DNA of 64,000 bases, taken from UBA1479 sp040218445. GTDB taxonomy: Bacteria; Pseudomonadota; Alphaproteobacteria; Rhodospirillales; Casp-alpha2. Made by a program: the position numbers and the translations under genes. Under the pieces are notes generated by a model, which was not told where the DNA came from, ran no database searches, and saw only the letters and a list, made by a program, of their open reading frames with translations. Location of the stretch: positions 806,001 through 870,000 of the forward strand of contig JAVJRK010000010.1 of assembly GCA_040218445.1 (NCBI GenBank). Reading direction: 5' to 3'. This document shows, piece by piece, positions 1 to 8,000 of the stretch. The stretch's first letter is position 1, and every line of letters begins with the position of its first letter.

Positions 1-431
1 GCCTGTTGGGCGAAGACGGTGAAATCATCACCATCCCCAACAAGGACATCGTCGGCCGGGTGATCGTCAATTCGGAAACCCGCCGCGTGGTGCAGACCAA
101 GATCGCCCTGGCCGCGGGCGTGGATCTGGACAAGGCGGTCGAGGCCGTGCGCAGCGCCGTGGCATCGGCCCTGCCGAAGGATGATGGTGAAACCGTCCGG
201 CCCGATGCACAGATCGGCCTGCATGATTTTACCTTCGGCGGGCTGGTCCTGGGGGTGCGGTTCTGGGTGCCGTCAAGCCGCTATTACGCGCTGCGCTACA
301 AGGTCAACCATGCCGTGCTGGAGGCCCTGCGCGGTGCCGGCGTGGAGATGCTGCAGGGGGTGCAGCCGGCGATCATGGCGGAAAGCCTGTCCGGTGACGG
401 GGTGCAGGAAGGACAGCGCGAAGACGGATAG
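1..431 (+). CDS. MscS-family mechanosensitive channel, C-terminal part (5' truncated by window)
   Basis: The reading frame is open from the first bases, so the start lies upstream of the window. The visible part begins in the MscS middle beta-domain, where the run 'GEIITIPNKDIVG' is the family's conserved stretch just after the pore helix. A mixed alpha/beta C-terminal cytoplasmic domain follows, with a short polar tail. MscS channels sit in the inner membrane and release solutes on hypo-osmotic shock. The pore helix and membrane segments are not in view, so the subfamily cannot be assigned. The gene converges on the receiver gene that follows. Confidence 0.85.
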   Translation, partial: LLGEDGEIITIPNKDIVGRVIVNSETRRVVQTKIALAAGVDLDKAVEAVRSAVASALPKDDGETVRPDAQIGLHDFTFGGLVLGVRFWVPSSRYYALRYKVNHAVLEALRGAGVEMLQGVQPAIMAESLSGDGVQEGQREDG

Positions 432-452
432 GCGGTGCAGATCGGGGCGGGG

Positions 453-854
453 TCAGGCGGTTTGGGCTTCGGACCCGCGGTCGCCATCGCCGCCCAACAG
501 GGCGCCTACGGCGTAAAGCAGATCATGGGCCGTGAACGGTTTGGTCAGGGTTTTCTTGGCGCCCATTTTTGCGGCCATTGACAACGATGAGGCCTCATTG
601 GTGCCGGGGTCGGCGGATACGGCGACGATCGGCAAGTCCGGATTGTCGGCCAGCAACGAGCGGATCAATCCGATGCCTTCGCCCTCGGCCATGAGGATAT
701 CGGTGATGACCATTTCATGATGCCCGGCCTTGAATTTTTCCAGGGCTTCACGGCCGCCCGATGCGGTTTCCACGTTGAAGCCGACTTCCGCCAACGGCAT
801 GGCGATCAGGTTGCGGGCGAGTTCGTTGTCATCGACAACCAGGACGGCGGGCAT
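453..854 (-). CDS. Stand-alone response regulator receiver protein (CheY-like)
   Basis: A 133-residue protein consisting of one receiver domain. Acidic pocket residues D8 and D9 follow the first strand, the phospho-acceptor is D52 in 'VITDILM', a conserved serine sits in 'VAVSAD', and the conserved lysine is in 'TLTKPF'. No output domain follows, so it probably acts by protein contact in a phosphorelay or in motility, or as a phosphate sink. The ATG at 854 was preferred over upstream starts because AAGGGGAA lies just before it and the domain begins immediately after it. No kinase is adjacent, so the partner is unknown. Confidence 0.88.
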   Translation of the reverse strand: MPAVLVVDDNELARNLIAMPLAEVGFNVETASGGREALEKFKAGHHEMVITDILMAEGEGIGLIRSLLADNPDLPIVAVSADPGTNEASSLSMAAKMGAKKTLTKPFTAHDLLYAVGALLGGDGDRGSEAQTA

Positions 855-1028
855 CTGGCATTCCCCTTGTTGCCGCATCCCTGAGGGTCGACCCCGGTGC
901 GGCTGAAACAATCACGATTCGCCCATTATATTGCATTTGCGAACAGGCCGCATATAGGCCGAAAGTCAGGGGTAGTAGGGGTTACAGGGGAATGCATGCA
1001 ATCGGGAAGGGGAATTCCCATTTCGGTA

Positions 1029-1148
1029 AATCAGGGGTTCGGTGGAATTGTCGTGTTGCGGGTGCCCTCCGGGGGATCAACTTACGAAAAACAGCCCCCA
1101 AGGGCTGTTTGTTCGTTGAAGTTGATGGTGGAGCGGAGGGGAATCGAA
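1029..1148. repeat. 120-bp direct repeat, copy 1, carrying a tRNA-Ala 3'-end fragment
   Basis: This copy matches 1181-1300 at an offset of exactly 152 bp, with two mismatches that I can see (T for C near 1063 and G for C near 1135). Read on the minus strand it holds the last part of the T-arm, the acceptor 3' strand, the CCA end of the downstream tRNA-Ala and the same terminator hairpin (1089-1110). The rest of the tRNA is absent, so this is a remnant and not a gene. The acceptor-strand mismatch would weaken pairing. Confidence 0.85.
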
Positions 1149-1180
1149 TCGTCCCGCGCCGATGCGCGGGCAAACGGTAG

Positions 1181-1353
<173 letters not shown>

Positions 1354-1563
1354 TTATGATCCCGGCCTGAACGTCTTTGGCTGGCGGGTATCCCGGGTTG
1401 GTCGCCCTGATGCGGTGAAAACCGCGGGGCGGCCGATTTGGGAGGCCGGATAATGCTTCCGGCATGGCGGCCTGTCAAGCCACGGTTTCACCCTAAAACC
1501 TTGCGGCGGCGGGAGCTTGCCCCTACGTTTGTGCGGCCCGTGCAAGCACATTCGGAGACCACC

Positions 1564-1863
1564 ATGGACGTCATTACCGGCCCTGTCATTTCGATCCTGC
1601 TGATCGCCCTCGACCTTTACATGTGGGTCGTCATCATCGGCGTGATCCTCAGTTGGCTGGTCGCCTTCAGCGTGGTCAACACATCGAACAAGTTCGTCTA
1701 CATGGTCGGTGATTTCTGCTACCGGGCGACGGAACCGCTGTTGGGACGGATCCGGCGGGTGCTGCCCAACCTGGGCGGGCTGGACGTTTCACCGATCGTG
1801 CTGATCCTGGGGATCATCTTCCTCAAGGAATTCCTGATCCGTCTTGCCCATAAGATTGTCTGA
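1564..1863 (+). CDS. YggT family integral membrane protein
   Basis: A 99-residue protein with two hydrophobic segments (about residues 7-32 and 72-92) separated by a short loop with 'YRATEPLLGRIRRVLP', the characteristic YggT signature. Family members are small inner-membrane proteins linked to osmotic shock tolerance or cell-division and photosystem assembly factors, but the exact role is unsettled. The ATG at 1564 is chosen over upstream starts because it begins the conserved domain and follows CGGAGACC. The gene overlaps the next gene (DUF167), a pairing that is widespread in proteobacteria. Confidence 0.9.
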   Translation: MDVITGPVISILLIALDLYMWVVIIGVILSWLVAFSVVNTSNKFVYMVGDFCYRATEPLLGRIRRVLPNLGGLDVSPIVLILGIIFLKEFLIRLAHKIV

Positions 1864-2215
1864 TCGGGCAGGGCCCAACACCCGCCTTCCCCTCACGATT
1901 TCGGCAGATGGGCTTCGGGTGTTTCTGCGCGTCACGCCCAAGGCGCGGTCCCAAGGCATCGGCGGTCTGGCCGAGGCAGCGGACGGGGGTATTTTCCTGA
2001 AGGTCGCGGTCACCGCCCCCGCGGACAAGGGCCGGGCCAATGCTGCGGTTGTCCGCCTACTGGCGAAGGAATGGGGGCTTGCGAAATCGGACCTGGAGAT
2101 CATCCAGGGCGCTGTATCCAGGACCAAGACTCTCTTGATCCGGGGCGACGGGGCCGTATTAATGCGCAGCCTTAATGGCTGGTTTGAAGACAAAGACAAG
2201 AAGGACCAACAGTGA
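1844..2215 (+). CDS. DUF167 / YggU family protein
   Basis: A small alpha/beta protein with the family hallmarks 'RVTPKARSQGI', 'LKVAVTAPADKGRANAAV' and 'VSRTKTLLI'. Function is unknown. The start is uncertain because no ATG is available: TTG at 1844 gives 123 residues, and TTG at 1856 overlaps the yggT stop codon. Either way the gene is translationally linked to yggT, and folD follows after a single base. Confidence 0.85.
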   Translation: MPIRLSDRAGPNTRLPLTISADGLRVFLRVTPKARSQGIGGLAEAADGGIFLKVAVTAPADKGRANAAVVRLLAKEWGLAKSDLEIIQGAVSRTKTLLIRGDGAVLMRSLNGWFEDKDKKDQQ

Positions 2216-2216
2216 C

Positions 2217-3116
2217 ATGACGGAAGCAGCGATCATCGACGGCAAGGCCCATGCGGAACGGCTGCGGGAAAAGGTCGCGGCCGAAGTTGTGCGCCTGAAG
2301 GACGGCCATGGCGTGACGCCGGCCCTGGCGGTCGTGCTGGTCGGTGACGATCCGGCAAGTCAGGTTTATGTCGGCGCCAAGGGCAAGCAGACCGTCGCCG
2401 CAGGGATGGAATCGATCGAACATCGGCTGCCGGCGACCACGCCGCAAGCGGATCTGCTGGCCCTGATCGCGGACCTTAACGGCGATCCCGACGTGCACGG
2501 TATTCTGGTGCAATTGCCCCTGCCGGATCATATCGATGAAGGGGCGGTCATCACGGCCGTCGACCCGGCCAAGGACGTGGACGGGTTTCATCCGGTCAAC
2601 GTGGGCCGGTTATGGTCGGGCGATGCGCGCGCCCTGGTGCCCTGCACGCCCTATGGCTGCCTTTTGATGCTGCGCGAAACCCTGGGCGATATGTCGGGTG
2701 CCAGGGCTGTGGTCCTGGGCCGATCCAACATCGTTGGCAAGCCCATGGCGGCGCTTCTGATCGGCGAAAGCTGCACGGTCACCGTTGCCCATTCGCGCAC
2801 CCGCGATCTGGCCGAACGTTGCCGCGAAGCGGATATCCTGGTCGCCGCCGTGGGCCGGCCGCGCATGGTTCCGGGCGACTGGATCAAGCCGGGGGCAACG
2901 GTCATCGATGTCGGCATCAACCGCATCGACGCGCCCGAAAAAGGACCGGGCAAGACGCGCCTTGTCGGCGATGTGGATTTCGAGACGGCCAAGGCCGTGG
3001 CCGGAGCGATCACGCCCGTGCCGGGCGGTGTCGGCCCCATGACCATCTGCTGTTTGCTGCGCAACACGGTGGTTGCGGCCTGCCGGCAGGCCGGGCTTGA
3101 CGCCCCGGACCTTTAG
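2217..3116 (+). CDS. folD: Bifunctional methylenetetrahydrofolate dehydrogenase / methenyltetrahydrofolate cyclohydrolase FolD
   Basis: A 299-residue cytosolic enzyme that interconverts 5,10-methylene-, 5,10-methenyl- and 10-formyl-tetrahydrofolate, feeding purine and formyl-Met synthesis. The catalytic Tyr51-x-x-x-Lys55 motif is present in 'YVGAKGK'. The substrate loop 'DVDGFHPVNVG', the NADP-site run 'LGRSNIVGKPMA' and the C-terminal 'PVPGGVGPMT' are intact, and the length is normal. The ATG at 2217 lies one base past the preceding stop, which suggests co-translation in a yggT-DUF167-folD unit. Confidence 0.97.
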   Translation: MTEAAIIDGKAHAERLREKVAAEVVRLKDGHGVTPALAVVLVGDDPASQVYVGAKGKQTVAAGMESIEHRLPATTPQADLLALIADLNGDPDVHGILVQLPLPDHIDEGAVITAVDPAKDVDGFHPVNVGRLWSGDARALVPCTPYGCLLMLRETLGDMSGARAVVLGRSNIVGKPMAALLIGESCTVTVAHSRTRDLAERCREADILVAAVGRPRMVPGDWIKPGATVIDVGINRIDAPEKGPGKTRLVGDVDFETAKAVAGAITPVPGGVGPMTICCLLRNTVVAACRQAGLDAPDL

Positions 3117-3390
3117 ACAGCCGTTTATTCGTTCCAAAATCGATGCGACCGCCGCCCCGGGCGGCCCCGGATGCCGTTACGGCATCTGCGAGTTTCGGTT
3201 GCGTTTCATTCATTACCGTATGATGATGAATGTGGCATTGCTTTGGGGGTTCCCGGGTTGGGCGGCGAAGGGGGGTATCTTTCGTTGGGCTAACCGGCCC
3301 CGGGCAGGCTCGCCATGTAAATGGCACAGTCCTAAAAGGCGAAGATCCTGGGGGCTGCGATCTCCACTCGACAAAGGAAGTTGATATACG

Positions 3391-3600
3391 ATGCCTACTG
3401 GAACCGTGAAGTGGTTCAATGTGACCAAGGGATTTGGCTTCATTACCCCCGACGAGGGAGGTAAAGACGCGTTCGTGCATATCTCGGCAGTTCGGGATTC
3501 TGGGATGGAAAGCCTTGCCGAAGGCCAGAAGCTGGAATTTGAACTCGTGCCTGGGCGTGATGGCCGCGAAGCGGCCGCGAACTTGAAGGCCGCTGATTAA
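3391..3600 (+). CDS. Cold shock domain protein (CspA family)
   Basis: A 69-residue single cold-shock domain that binds single-stranded nucleic acid and melts RNA structure. RNP1 is KGFGFI (residues 13-18) and RNP2 is DAFVHIS (about 26-32). Aromatic residues W8 and F9 are in place. The 274-bp gap upstream holds no gene and could encode the long, structured 5' leader usual for such mRNAs, though I could not define its fold. The final residues are 'LKAAD'. Confidence 0.95.
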   Translation: MPTGTVKWFNVTKGFGFITPDEGGKDAFVHISAVRDSGMESLAEGQKLEFELVPGRDGREAAANLKAAD

Positions 3601-3689
3601 GGCTCTCCTGACACCGTCCCGATAGCAAAAGTTCGGCTGGGCGGCGGCTGTTCCTGGTGGTATGCCGGGCGCAGACGGAAAGTTTTGTT

Positions 3690-3728
3690 CAGAAGGGGTG
3701 CCGTGGTGACGCGGCACCCACCCTTCTG
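3690..3728 (+). terminator. Long stem-loop after the cold shock gene
   Basis: CAGAAGGG and GTGCCG pair with CGGCAC and CCCTTCTG across a loop near TGGTGACG, with a small bulge. Only a weak T-run follows (TATTGTG). It sits between the cold shock gene and the zinc-ribbon gene, so termination or mRNA stabilisation are both possible. Confidence 0.45.
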
Positions 3729-3769
3729 TATTGTGCCGGTCGATTGATGATATTGGGAGTGTTCGGCCC

Positions 3770-3988
3770 ATGGCCAGAGACCTCTATCCCGTGTCCTGCC
3801 CCAATTGTGGGGAGGCACAGAACGTCCTGCCGGGAGGATTCGATCCCGATCGGGTGCCGTTCGGACCCGTGACCTGCATGGTCTGCGGGCGTGATTTCTC
3901 GCGCGAAGATTACCTCGCCGGTCTCGACGATATTGCGGCGGCCCGGGGCAAAACGGGCGATAACGTGGTGCCGCTGCGACGTTCCTAG
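3770..3988 (+). CDS. Small zinc-ribbon protein
   Basis: A 72-residue protein with two CxxC knuckles, CPNC near residue 9 and CMVC near residue 35, which should bind one zinc ion. The tail is basic. I do not recognise a named family. The ATG at 3770 is preferred over 3731 because the conserved-looking fold starts there. Its 3' end overlaps the convergent LysE gene by four bases. Confidence 0.7.
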   Translation: MARDLYPVSCPNCGEAQNVLPGGFDPDRVPFGPVTCMVCGRDFSREDYLAGLDDIAAARGKTGDNVVPLRRS

Positions 3989-4605
3989 TTTTTGCGAACC
4001 AAGGCCAATCCGGCGCCGGCGGCAATGAACAGCCCGCCGGTGATGCGGTTGCGCAGGCGCTGGGCGCGCAGGGATTTCATCGCCCCCAGCACGCGCGCCC
4101 CGAACAGGGCATAACCTGAATCAAACGTGATCTGGACGGCCATATAGGCGGCGCTCATGGCCCAAAGCTGCGGCCCGGCCGGTAAATTGGGGTCGATGAA
4201 CTGCGGGAAAAAGGCAGCGTAGAACGCCAAAACCTTGGGGTTGGTCCAGGATACGAAAAATCCCTGCCAAAACATGCGCGACGGTTTGGCCGGCGCGGAC
4301 GGCGCTTCGTCGGGGGCCGCCGGCTCTGCCCGCCAGGCCTGGATACCCAGGAAAACAAGATAGGCGACACCCAGCCAGCGCAGGACCTCGAAGCCGTCGG
4401 CCATGACGGCCATGAAGGTGGTCAGCCCAAGCGCGGTCACCGCCAATTGCTGCATCTGCGCGAAGCTGGTGCCGGCCACGCCGGTCAGACCGGCCCGGAT
4501 GCCGAACCGGGTGGCCTGGCTGGTGATCAACAGCACGCTCGGCCCGGGGATGATGATCAGCACCGCCGTGGCGCCGACGAAGGCGGAAAACAGGGTCCAG
4601 TTCAT
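3985..4605 (-). CDS. LysE/RhtB family amino-acid exporter
   Basis: A 206-residue inner-membrane protein with about six hydrophobic segments. The N-terminus 'IIIPGPSVLLITSQATRFG' is the family signature (PGP motif followed by a conserved glycine region). A polar, proline-rich loop lies near the middle, as usual for RhtB proteins. These exporters use the proton gradient to extrude amino acids or related metabolites. The substrate cannot be predicted from sequence. Confidence 0.9.
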   Translation of the reverse strand: MNWTLFSAFVGATAVLIIIPGPSVLLITSQATRFGIRAGLTGVAGTSFAQMQQLAVTALGLTTFMAVMADGFEVLRWLGVAYLVFLGIQAWRAEPAAPDEAPSAPAKPSRMFWQGFFVSWTNPKVLAFYAAFFPQFIDPNLPAGPQLWAMSAAYMAVQITFDSGYALFGARVLGAMKSLRAQRLRNRITGGLFIAAGAGLALVRKN

Positions 4606-4719
4606 GGCGGGTTTGTCCTTATCCGGTCATATGGGATTTTGCTTTAGCAAAGGCAGCACCCCCCGTAAATGCGATTCCCCTTGGCGCGGGTGCGCCGCCG
4701 ATGCTACATCACGCCCGCC

Positions 4720-6522
4720 ATGACATCCGACCTGTCCCATATCCGCAACTTCGCGATCATCGCCCATATCGACCACGGCAAGTCCACCCTTGCCGACCGG
4801 CTGATTCAGGCGACGGGCGGACTGACCGACCGCGAGATGTCGGAACAGGTGCTCGACAACATGGAGTTGGAACGCGAACGCGGCATCACCATCAAGGCCC
4901 AGACCGTGCGCCTGGACTATACGGCCGCCAATGGCGAGAAATATGTCCTCAACCTGATCGACACCCCGGGCCATGTGGACTTTACCTATGAAGTCTCGCG
5001 CTCGCTTGCGGCCTGCGAAGGCTCGCTTCTGGTTGTCGACGCGACACAGGGGGTCGAGGCACAGACGCTCGCCAACGTTTATCTGGCGCTGGACGTCGAC
5101 CATGAAATCGTTCCCGTGCTCAACAAGATCGATTTGCCCGCGGCCGAATCGGAACGGGTCAAAGAGCAGATCGAAGACGTGATCGGCCTGGATACCTCGG
5201 ACGCTTTGGAAATTTCGGCCAAGACGGGGATCGGCATCGATACGGTGCTGGAAGCCATCGTCACCCGCCTGCCGGCACCCAAGGGTGATCCGAACGCGCC
5301 GCTCTCGGCCCTTCTGGTCGACAGCTGGTACGACCCCTATCTGGGCGTGATGATTTTGGTTCGGATCGTCGACGGCACGTTGAAGCGCGGCCAGCGCATC
5401 CGCATGATGGCGACGGACGCCGCCTATCAGGTCGATCAGGTCGGCTATCTGCGGCCCAAGCCGACCAAGGTCGACGAACTGGGCCCAGGCGAAGTCGGCT
5501 ATTTCACCGCCGCCATCAAGCGCGTCGCCGATACCAACGTGGGCGATACCATCACCGACGACCGCAAGCCGGCGGAAAAACCGCTTGCGGGCTTCAAGCC
5601 CTCGATCCCCGTGGTGTTCTGCGGCCTGTTTCCGACGGATGCGGGCGAATACGAAGATCTGCGCGATTCCCTGGAAAAGTTGCACCTTAACGACGCCAGC
5701 TTCCATTACGAGGCCGAAACATCGGCGGCCCTGGGCTTCGGCTACCGCTGCGGGTTTCTGGGCCTGTTGCATCTGGAAATCGTCCAGGAGCGGCTGGAGC
5801 GGGAATTCAATCTGGACCTGATCACCACGGCGCCCAGCGTGGTCTACAAGGTTCATATGACGGACGGCACCATGAAGGAGCTGCACAACCCCGTCGACAT
5901 GCCCGATCCGGTCGCCATCGATTACATGGAAGAGCCCTGGATCAAGGCCAACATCATGGTGCCCGACGAATATCTGGGCGCCGTGCTGCAACTATGCACG
6001 GATCGCCGGGGCGAACAGATCACCCTGACCTATGTGGGCAACCGGGCCTTGGCGGTTTACCGCCTGCCGCTCAACGAAGTGGTGTTCGATTTCTACGACC
6101 GCCTGAAATCAGTCAGCCGCGGCTACGCCAGCTTCGATTACGAACTGGACGGCTATCAGGAAGGGGACCTGGCCAAGGTTTCGATCCTGGTCAATCTGGA
6201 GCCCGTGGATGCGCTGGCCTTCATCGTCCATAAAACCCATGCCGAAACCCGCGGCCGCCAGATCTGTGAAAAGCTCAAGGACCTGATCCCGCGCCAGCTG
6301 TTCAAGATCGCCATCCAGGCCGCGATCGGCGGCAAGGTCATTGCCCGCGAAACGCTCGGCGCCATGCGCAAGGACGTCACCGCAAAATGTTACGGTGGCG
6401 ATATCACCCGTAAGAAAAAGCTGCTGGAAAAGCAGAAAAAGGGCAAGAAACGCATGCGCCAGTTCGGCAATGTGGAAATTCCGCAATCGGCGTTTCTGGC
6501 GGCGCTGAAGACCGGCGAATGA
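4720..6522 (+). CDS. lepA: Elongation factor 4 (LepA), back-translocating GTPase
   Basis: A 600-residue translational GTPase. The P-loop 'AHIDHGKST' and the G2/G3 region 'RERGITIKAQ' and 'IDTPGHVDF' are present, as is 'NKIDLPAA' for guanine recognition. Domains II, III and V and the LepA-specific C-terminal domain follow, the last rich in lysine ('KKKLLEKQKKGKKRM'). The length equals the family norm. The ATG at 4720 is chosen because alignment with the family begins at 'MTSDLSHIRNFAIIAH'. It helps ribosomes under stress and initiation. Confidence 0.97.
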   Translation: MTSDLSHIRNFAIIAHIDHGKSTLADRLIQATGGLTDREMSEQVLDNMELERERGITIKAQTVRLDYTAANGEKYVLNLIDTPGHVDFTYEVSRSLAACEGSLLVVDATQGVEAQTLANVYLALDVDHEIVPVLNKIDLPAAESERVKEQIEDVIGLDTSDALEISAKTGIGIDTVLEAIVTRLPAPKGDPNAPLSALLVDSWYDPYLGVMILVRIVDGTLKRGQRIRMMATDAAYQVDQVGYLRPKPTKVDELGPGEVGYFTAAIKRVADTNVGDTITDDRKPAEKPLAGFKPSIPVVFCGLFPTDAGEYEDLRDSLEKLHLNDASFHYEAETSAALGFGYRCGFLGLLHLEIVQERLEREFNLDLITTAPSVVYKVHMTDGTMKELHNPVDMPDPVAIDYMEEPWIKANIMVPDEYLGAVLQLCTDRRGEQITLTYVGNRALAVYRLPLNEVVFDFYDRLKSVSRGYASFDYELDGYQEGDLAKVSILVNLEPVDALAFIVHKTHAETRGRQICEKLKDLIPRQLFKIAIQAAIGGKVIARETLGAMRKDVTAKCYGGDITRKKKLLEKQKKGKKRMRQFGNVEIPQSAFLAALKTGE

Positions 6523-6540
6523 CGCGGGCGGATTTGCGCC

Positions 6541-6825
6541 ATGTTCATTAACCCGAAAGCCCCGGTTCGCTCGTTCCTGACGGGATGCGTGTTCCTGGCG
6601 GCGGCCGTCACGGGGGCCTTGATGGTCTGGACCCTGCGCCAGGAAAGCGGCCAGCAGTATTGCGTGCCGGATGGCGGCGATCTTTACGGCGTGTGCCGGC
6701 CGACGGTGGATTTCCTGTTGAACGGGCTGGTTTGGTACGGGCTGATTTTCGGCGCCTTGGCGCTGCCGATCCTGTCGGCGCTGATCATCCGCTGGTCCCG
6801 CCACCGCCTGGGGCCGCGCGACTGA
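6541..6825 (+). CDS. Small membrane protein of unknown function
   Basis: 94 residues with two hydrophobic segments (about 11-29 and 61-81) flanking a periplasm-like loop with two cysteines (C49 and C55 by rough count) that could form a disulfide. The C-terminus is basic and probably cytosolic. It follows lepA by 18 bases and may be co-transcribed. I do not recognise a family. Confidence 0.6.
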   Translation: MFINPKAPVRSFLTGCVFLAAAVTGALMVWTLRQESGQQYCVPDGGDLYGVCRPTVDFLLNGLVWYGLIFGALALPILSALIIRWSRHRLGPRD

Positions 6826-6829
6826 TCGC

Positions 6830-7369
6830 CTAGCGCCCGCCCCCGGGCGGCGGCAGGCTATCTATATCGATATCGTAATCATCTTCCGATTCCGCATAGG
6901 TCAGCCCGGCCTCGTCCAGGAAATGCTGATTTTCGTGGCTGGGGGCCATGTCGTCGTCCTCGCCGTAACCGTCCAGCATGGCCTGTTCGGAAAGCTCGTC
7001 GTACAGGAACATGGATTCCTCGCGCTCGCGCAAATCCTGTTCCTCGTCGGCCGTCAGCGGGCGCTTGGGCCGGCAGAACCAGGCCAGGGCCGCGCCCGGC
7101 ATCCCGGTCAGAGCCCAGGCGGGGACATTCAACAGCGGGCGGATGACGGCGGACCACAGCTCCGGGGACAGGCGCTCGACCCGGATCTGCGTGACCACCA
7201 GATTGCCCGGCCAAATCGTGTACCAAAGGTCGTGGGCGGAAACGAGATGCAGGCCGCGCCCGGGCGTGGCCTTGACCAGGCCCTCGGCCGCCCCGGCGGC
7301 GAAAGCGGCCGCCAGCAGAACCCAGCCCAGGTAAAAACACAGCCGTTTGGCGTTCGAGCCTCCCATCAT
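6830..7369 (-). CDS. Membrane-anchored protein of unknown function with an acidic tail
   Basis: About 179 residues. A hydrophobic segment near the N-terminus (about 10-30) and a second near residue 95 suggest a bitopic or two-pass membrane protein. The C-terminal 70 residues are strongly acidic ('YGEDDDM', 'ESEDDYDIDIDSLP'). AAGGAAT precedes two adjacent ATG codons at 7369 and 7366, and either could be used. It converges on the preceding small membrane protein with four bases between stops. No known domain recognised. Confidence 0.6.
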   Translation of the reverse strand: MMGGSNAKRLCFYLGWVLLAAAFAAGAAEGLVKATPGRGLHLVSAHDLWYTIWPGNLVVTQIRVERLSPELWSAVIRPLLNVPAWALTGMPGAALAWFCRPKRPLTADEEQDLREREESMFLYDELSEQAMLDGYGEDDDMAPSHENQHFLDEAGLTYAESEDDYDIDIDSLPPPGGGR

Positions 7370-7592
7370 GCATTCCTTATGAGCCCGCCCCCGCGCCCGG
7401 GCAATACTTATCGCCACACAACTGCGTGTGCCCGAAGTGGGGGCGATGCCGCTTTAACCGTTGCAAGGGGCTGCGACCCCCGCTATTTTCCGGCCCCTGT
7501 TCCGAGGGGGTGCCCGCACCCACTGCCGAGAACATGACTTTTGCGCAAACGCGTCGTTGCGGGCCGGTGGCCCGCTTGGGGTTTGCGTCGAC

Positions 7593-7682
7593 GGAGGGGT
7601 GGCCGAGTGGCTGAAGGCGCACGCTTGGAAAGCGTGTATAGGGGCAACTCTATCGGGGGTTCGAATCCCCCTCCCTCCGCCA
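7593..7682 (+). tRNA. tRNA-Ser (anticodon GGA)
   Basis: 90 nt with the long variable arm expected of a class II tRNA. The 5' acceptor strand GGAGGGG pairs with TCCCTCC. The anticodon stem CACGC/GCGTG encloses TTGGAAA, giving anticodon GGA. The T-arm contains GGTTCGAATCC and the CCA end is encoded. Confidence 0.96.
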
Positions 7683-8000
7683 GCCCCCCTTAAGTCCAGC
7701 CTTATGAACCCTTTGAGGGCCTCCTTAGGCTGCTCCAGGCGTCTTGCTACACAGGAGCCGCCACGAAGCTGCAGGAAGGGCGCGCGCCCGGTCCCGTTGC
7801 ACACCCAACCTGACTAAGCCAAACTGCCCAAAAGGCTTCCCTGCGACAGGGGAAGCCCGGGGACCAAGGTAACATGGCTGAATCGCTTCCAGGAAAGACC
7901 TCTCAGACTCGTCATCTTTCCCAAAAATGCGGACTTCCCCCAACGCCGATAGATCGACTGCCATTATCATGGCGCCACACGGAAGGGGGAGAACAAACCA
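7683..8000. other. Intergenic region without a convincing gene
   Basis: 318 bp between tRNA-Ser and the ferric-reductase-like gene. A minus-strand reading frame spans most of it, but it has no family resemblance and no good ribosome site. The last 30 bases (GGAAGGGGGAGAAC) provide the ribosome-binding region of the next gene. No terminator with a clear T-run was seen after the tRNA. Confidence 0.5.

Noticed and set aside
4627..5991. Long minus-strand open frame opposite lepA (454 codons)
   Set aside because: It is antisense to a clearly real, conserved gene. High-GC codon use in lepA creates it, and it has no recognisable domain.
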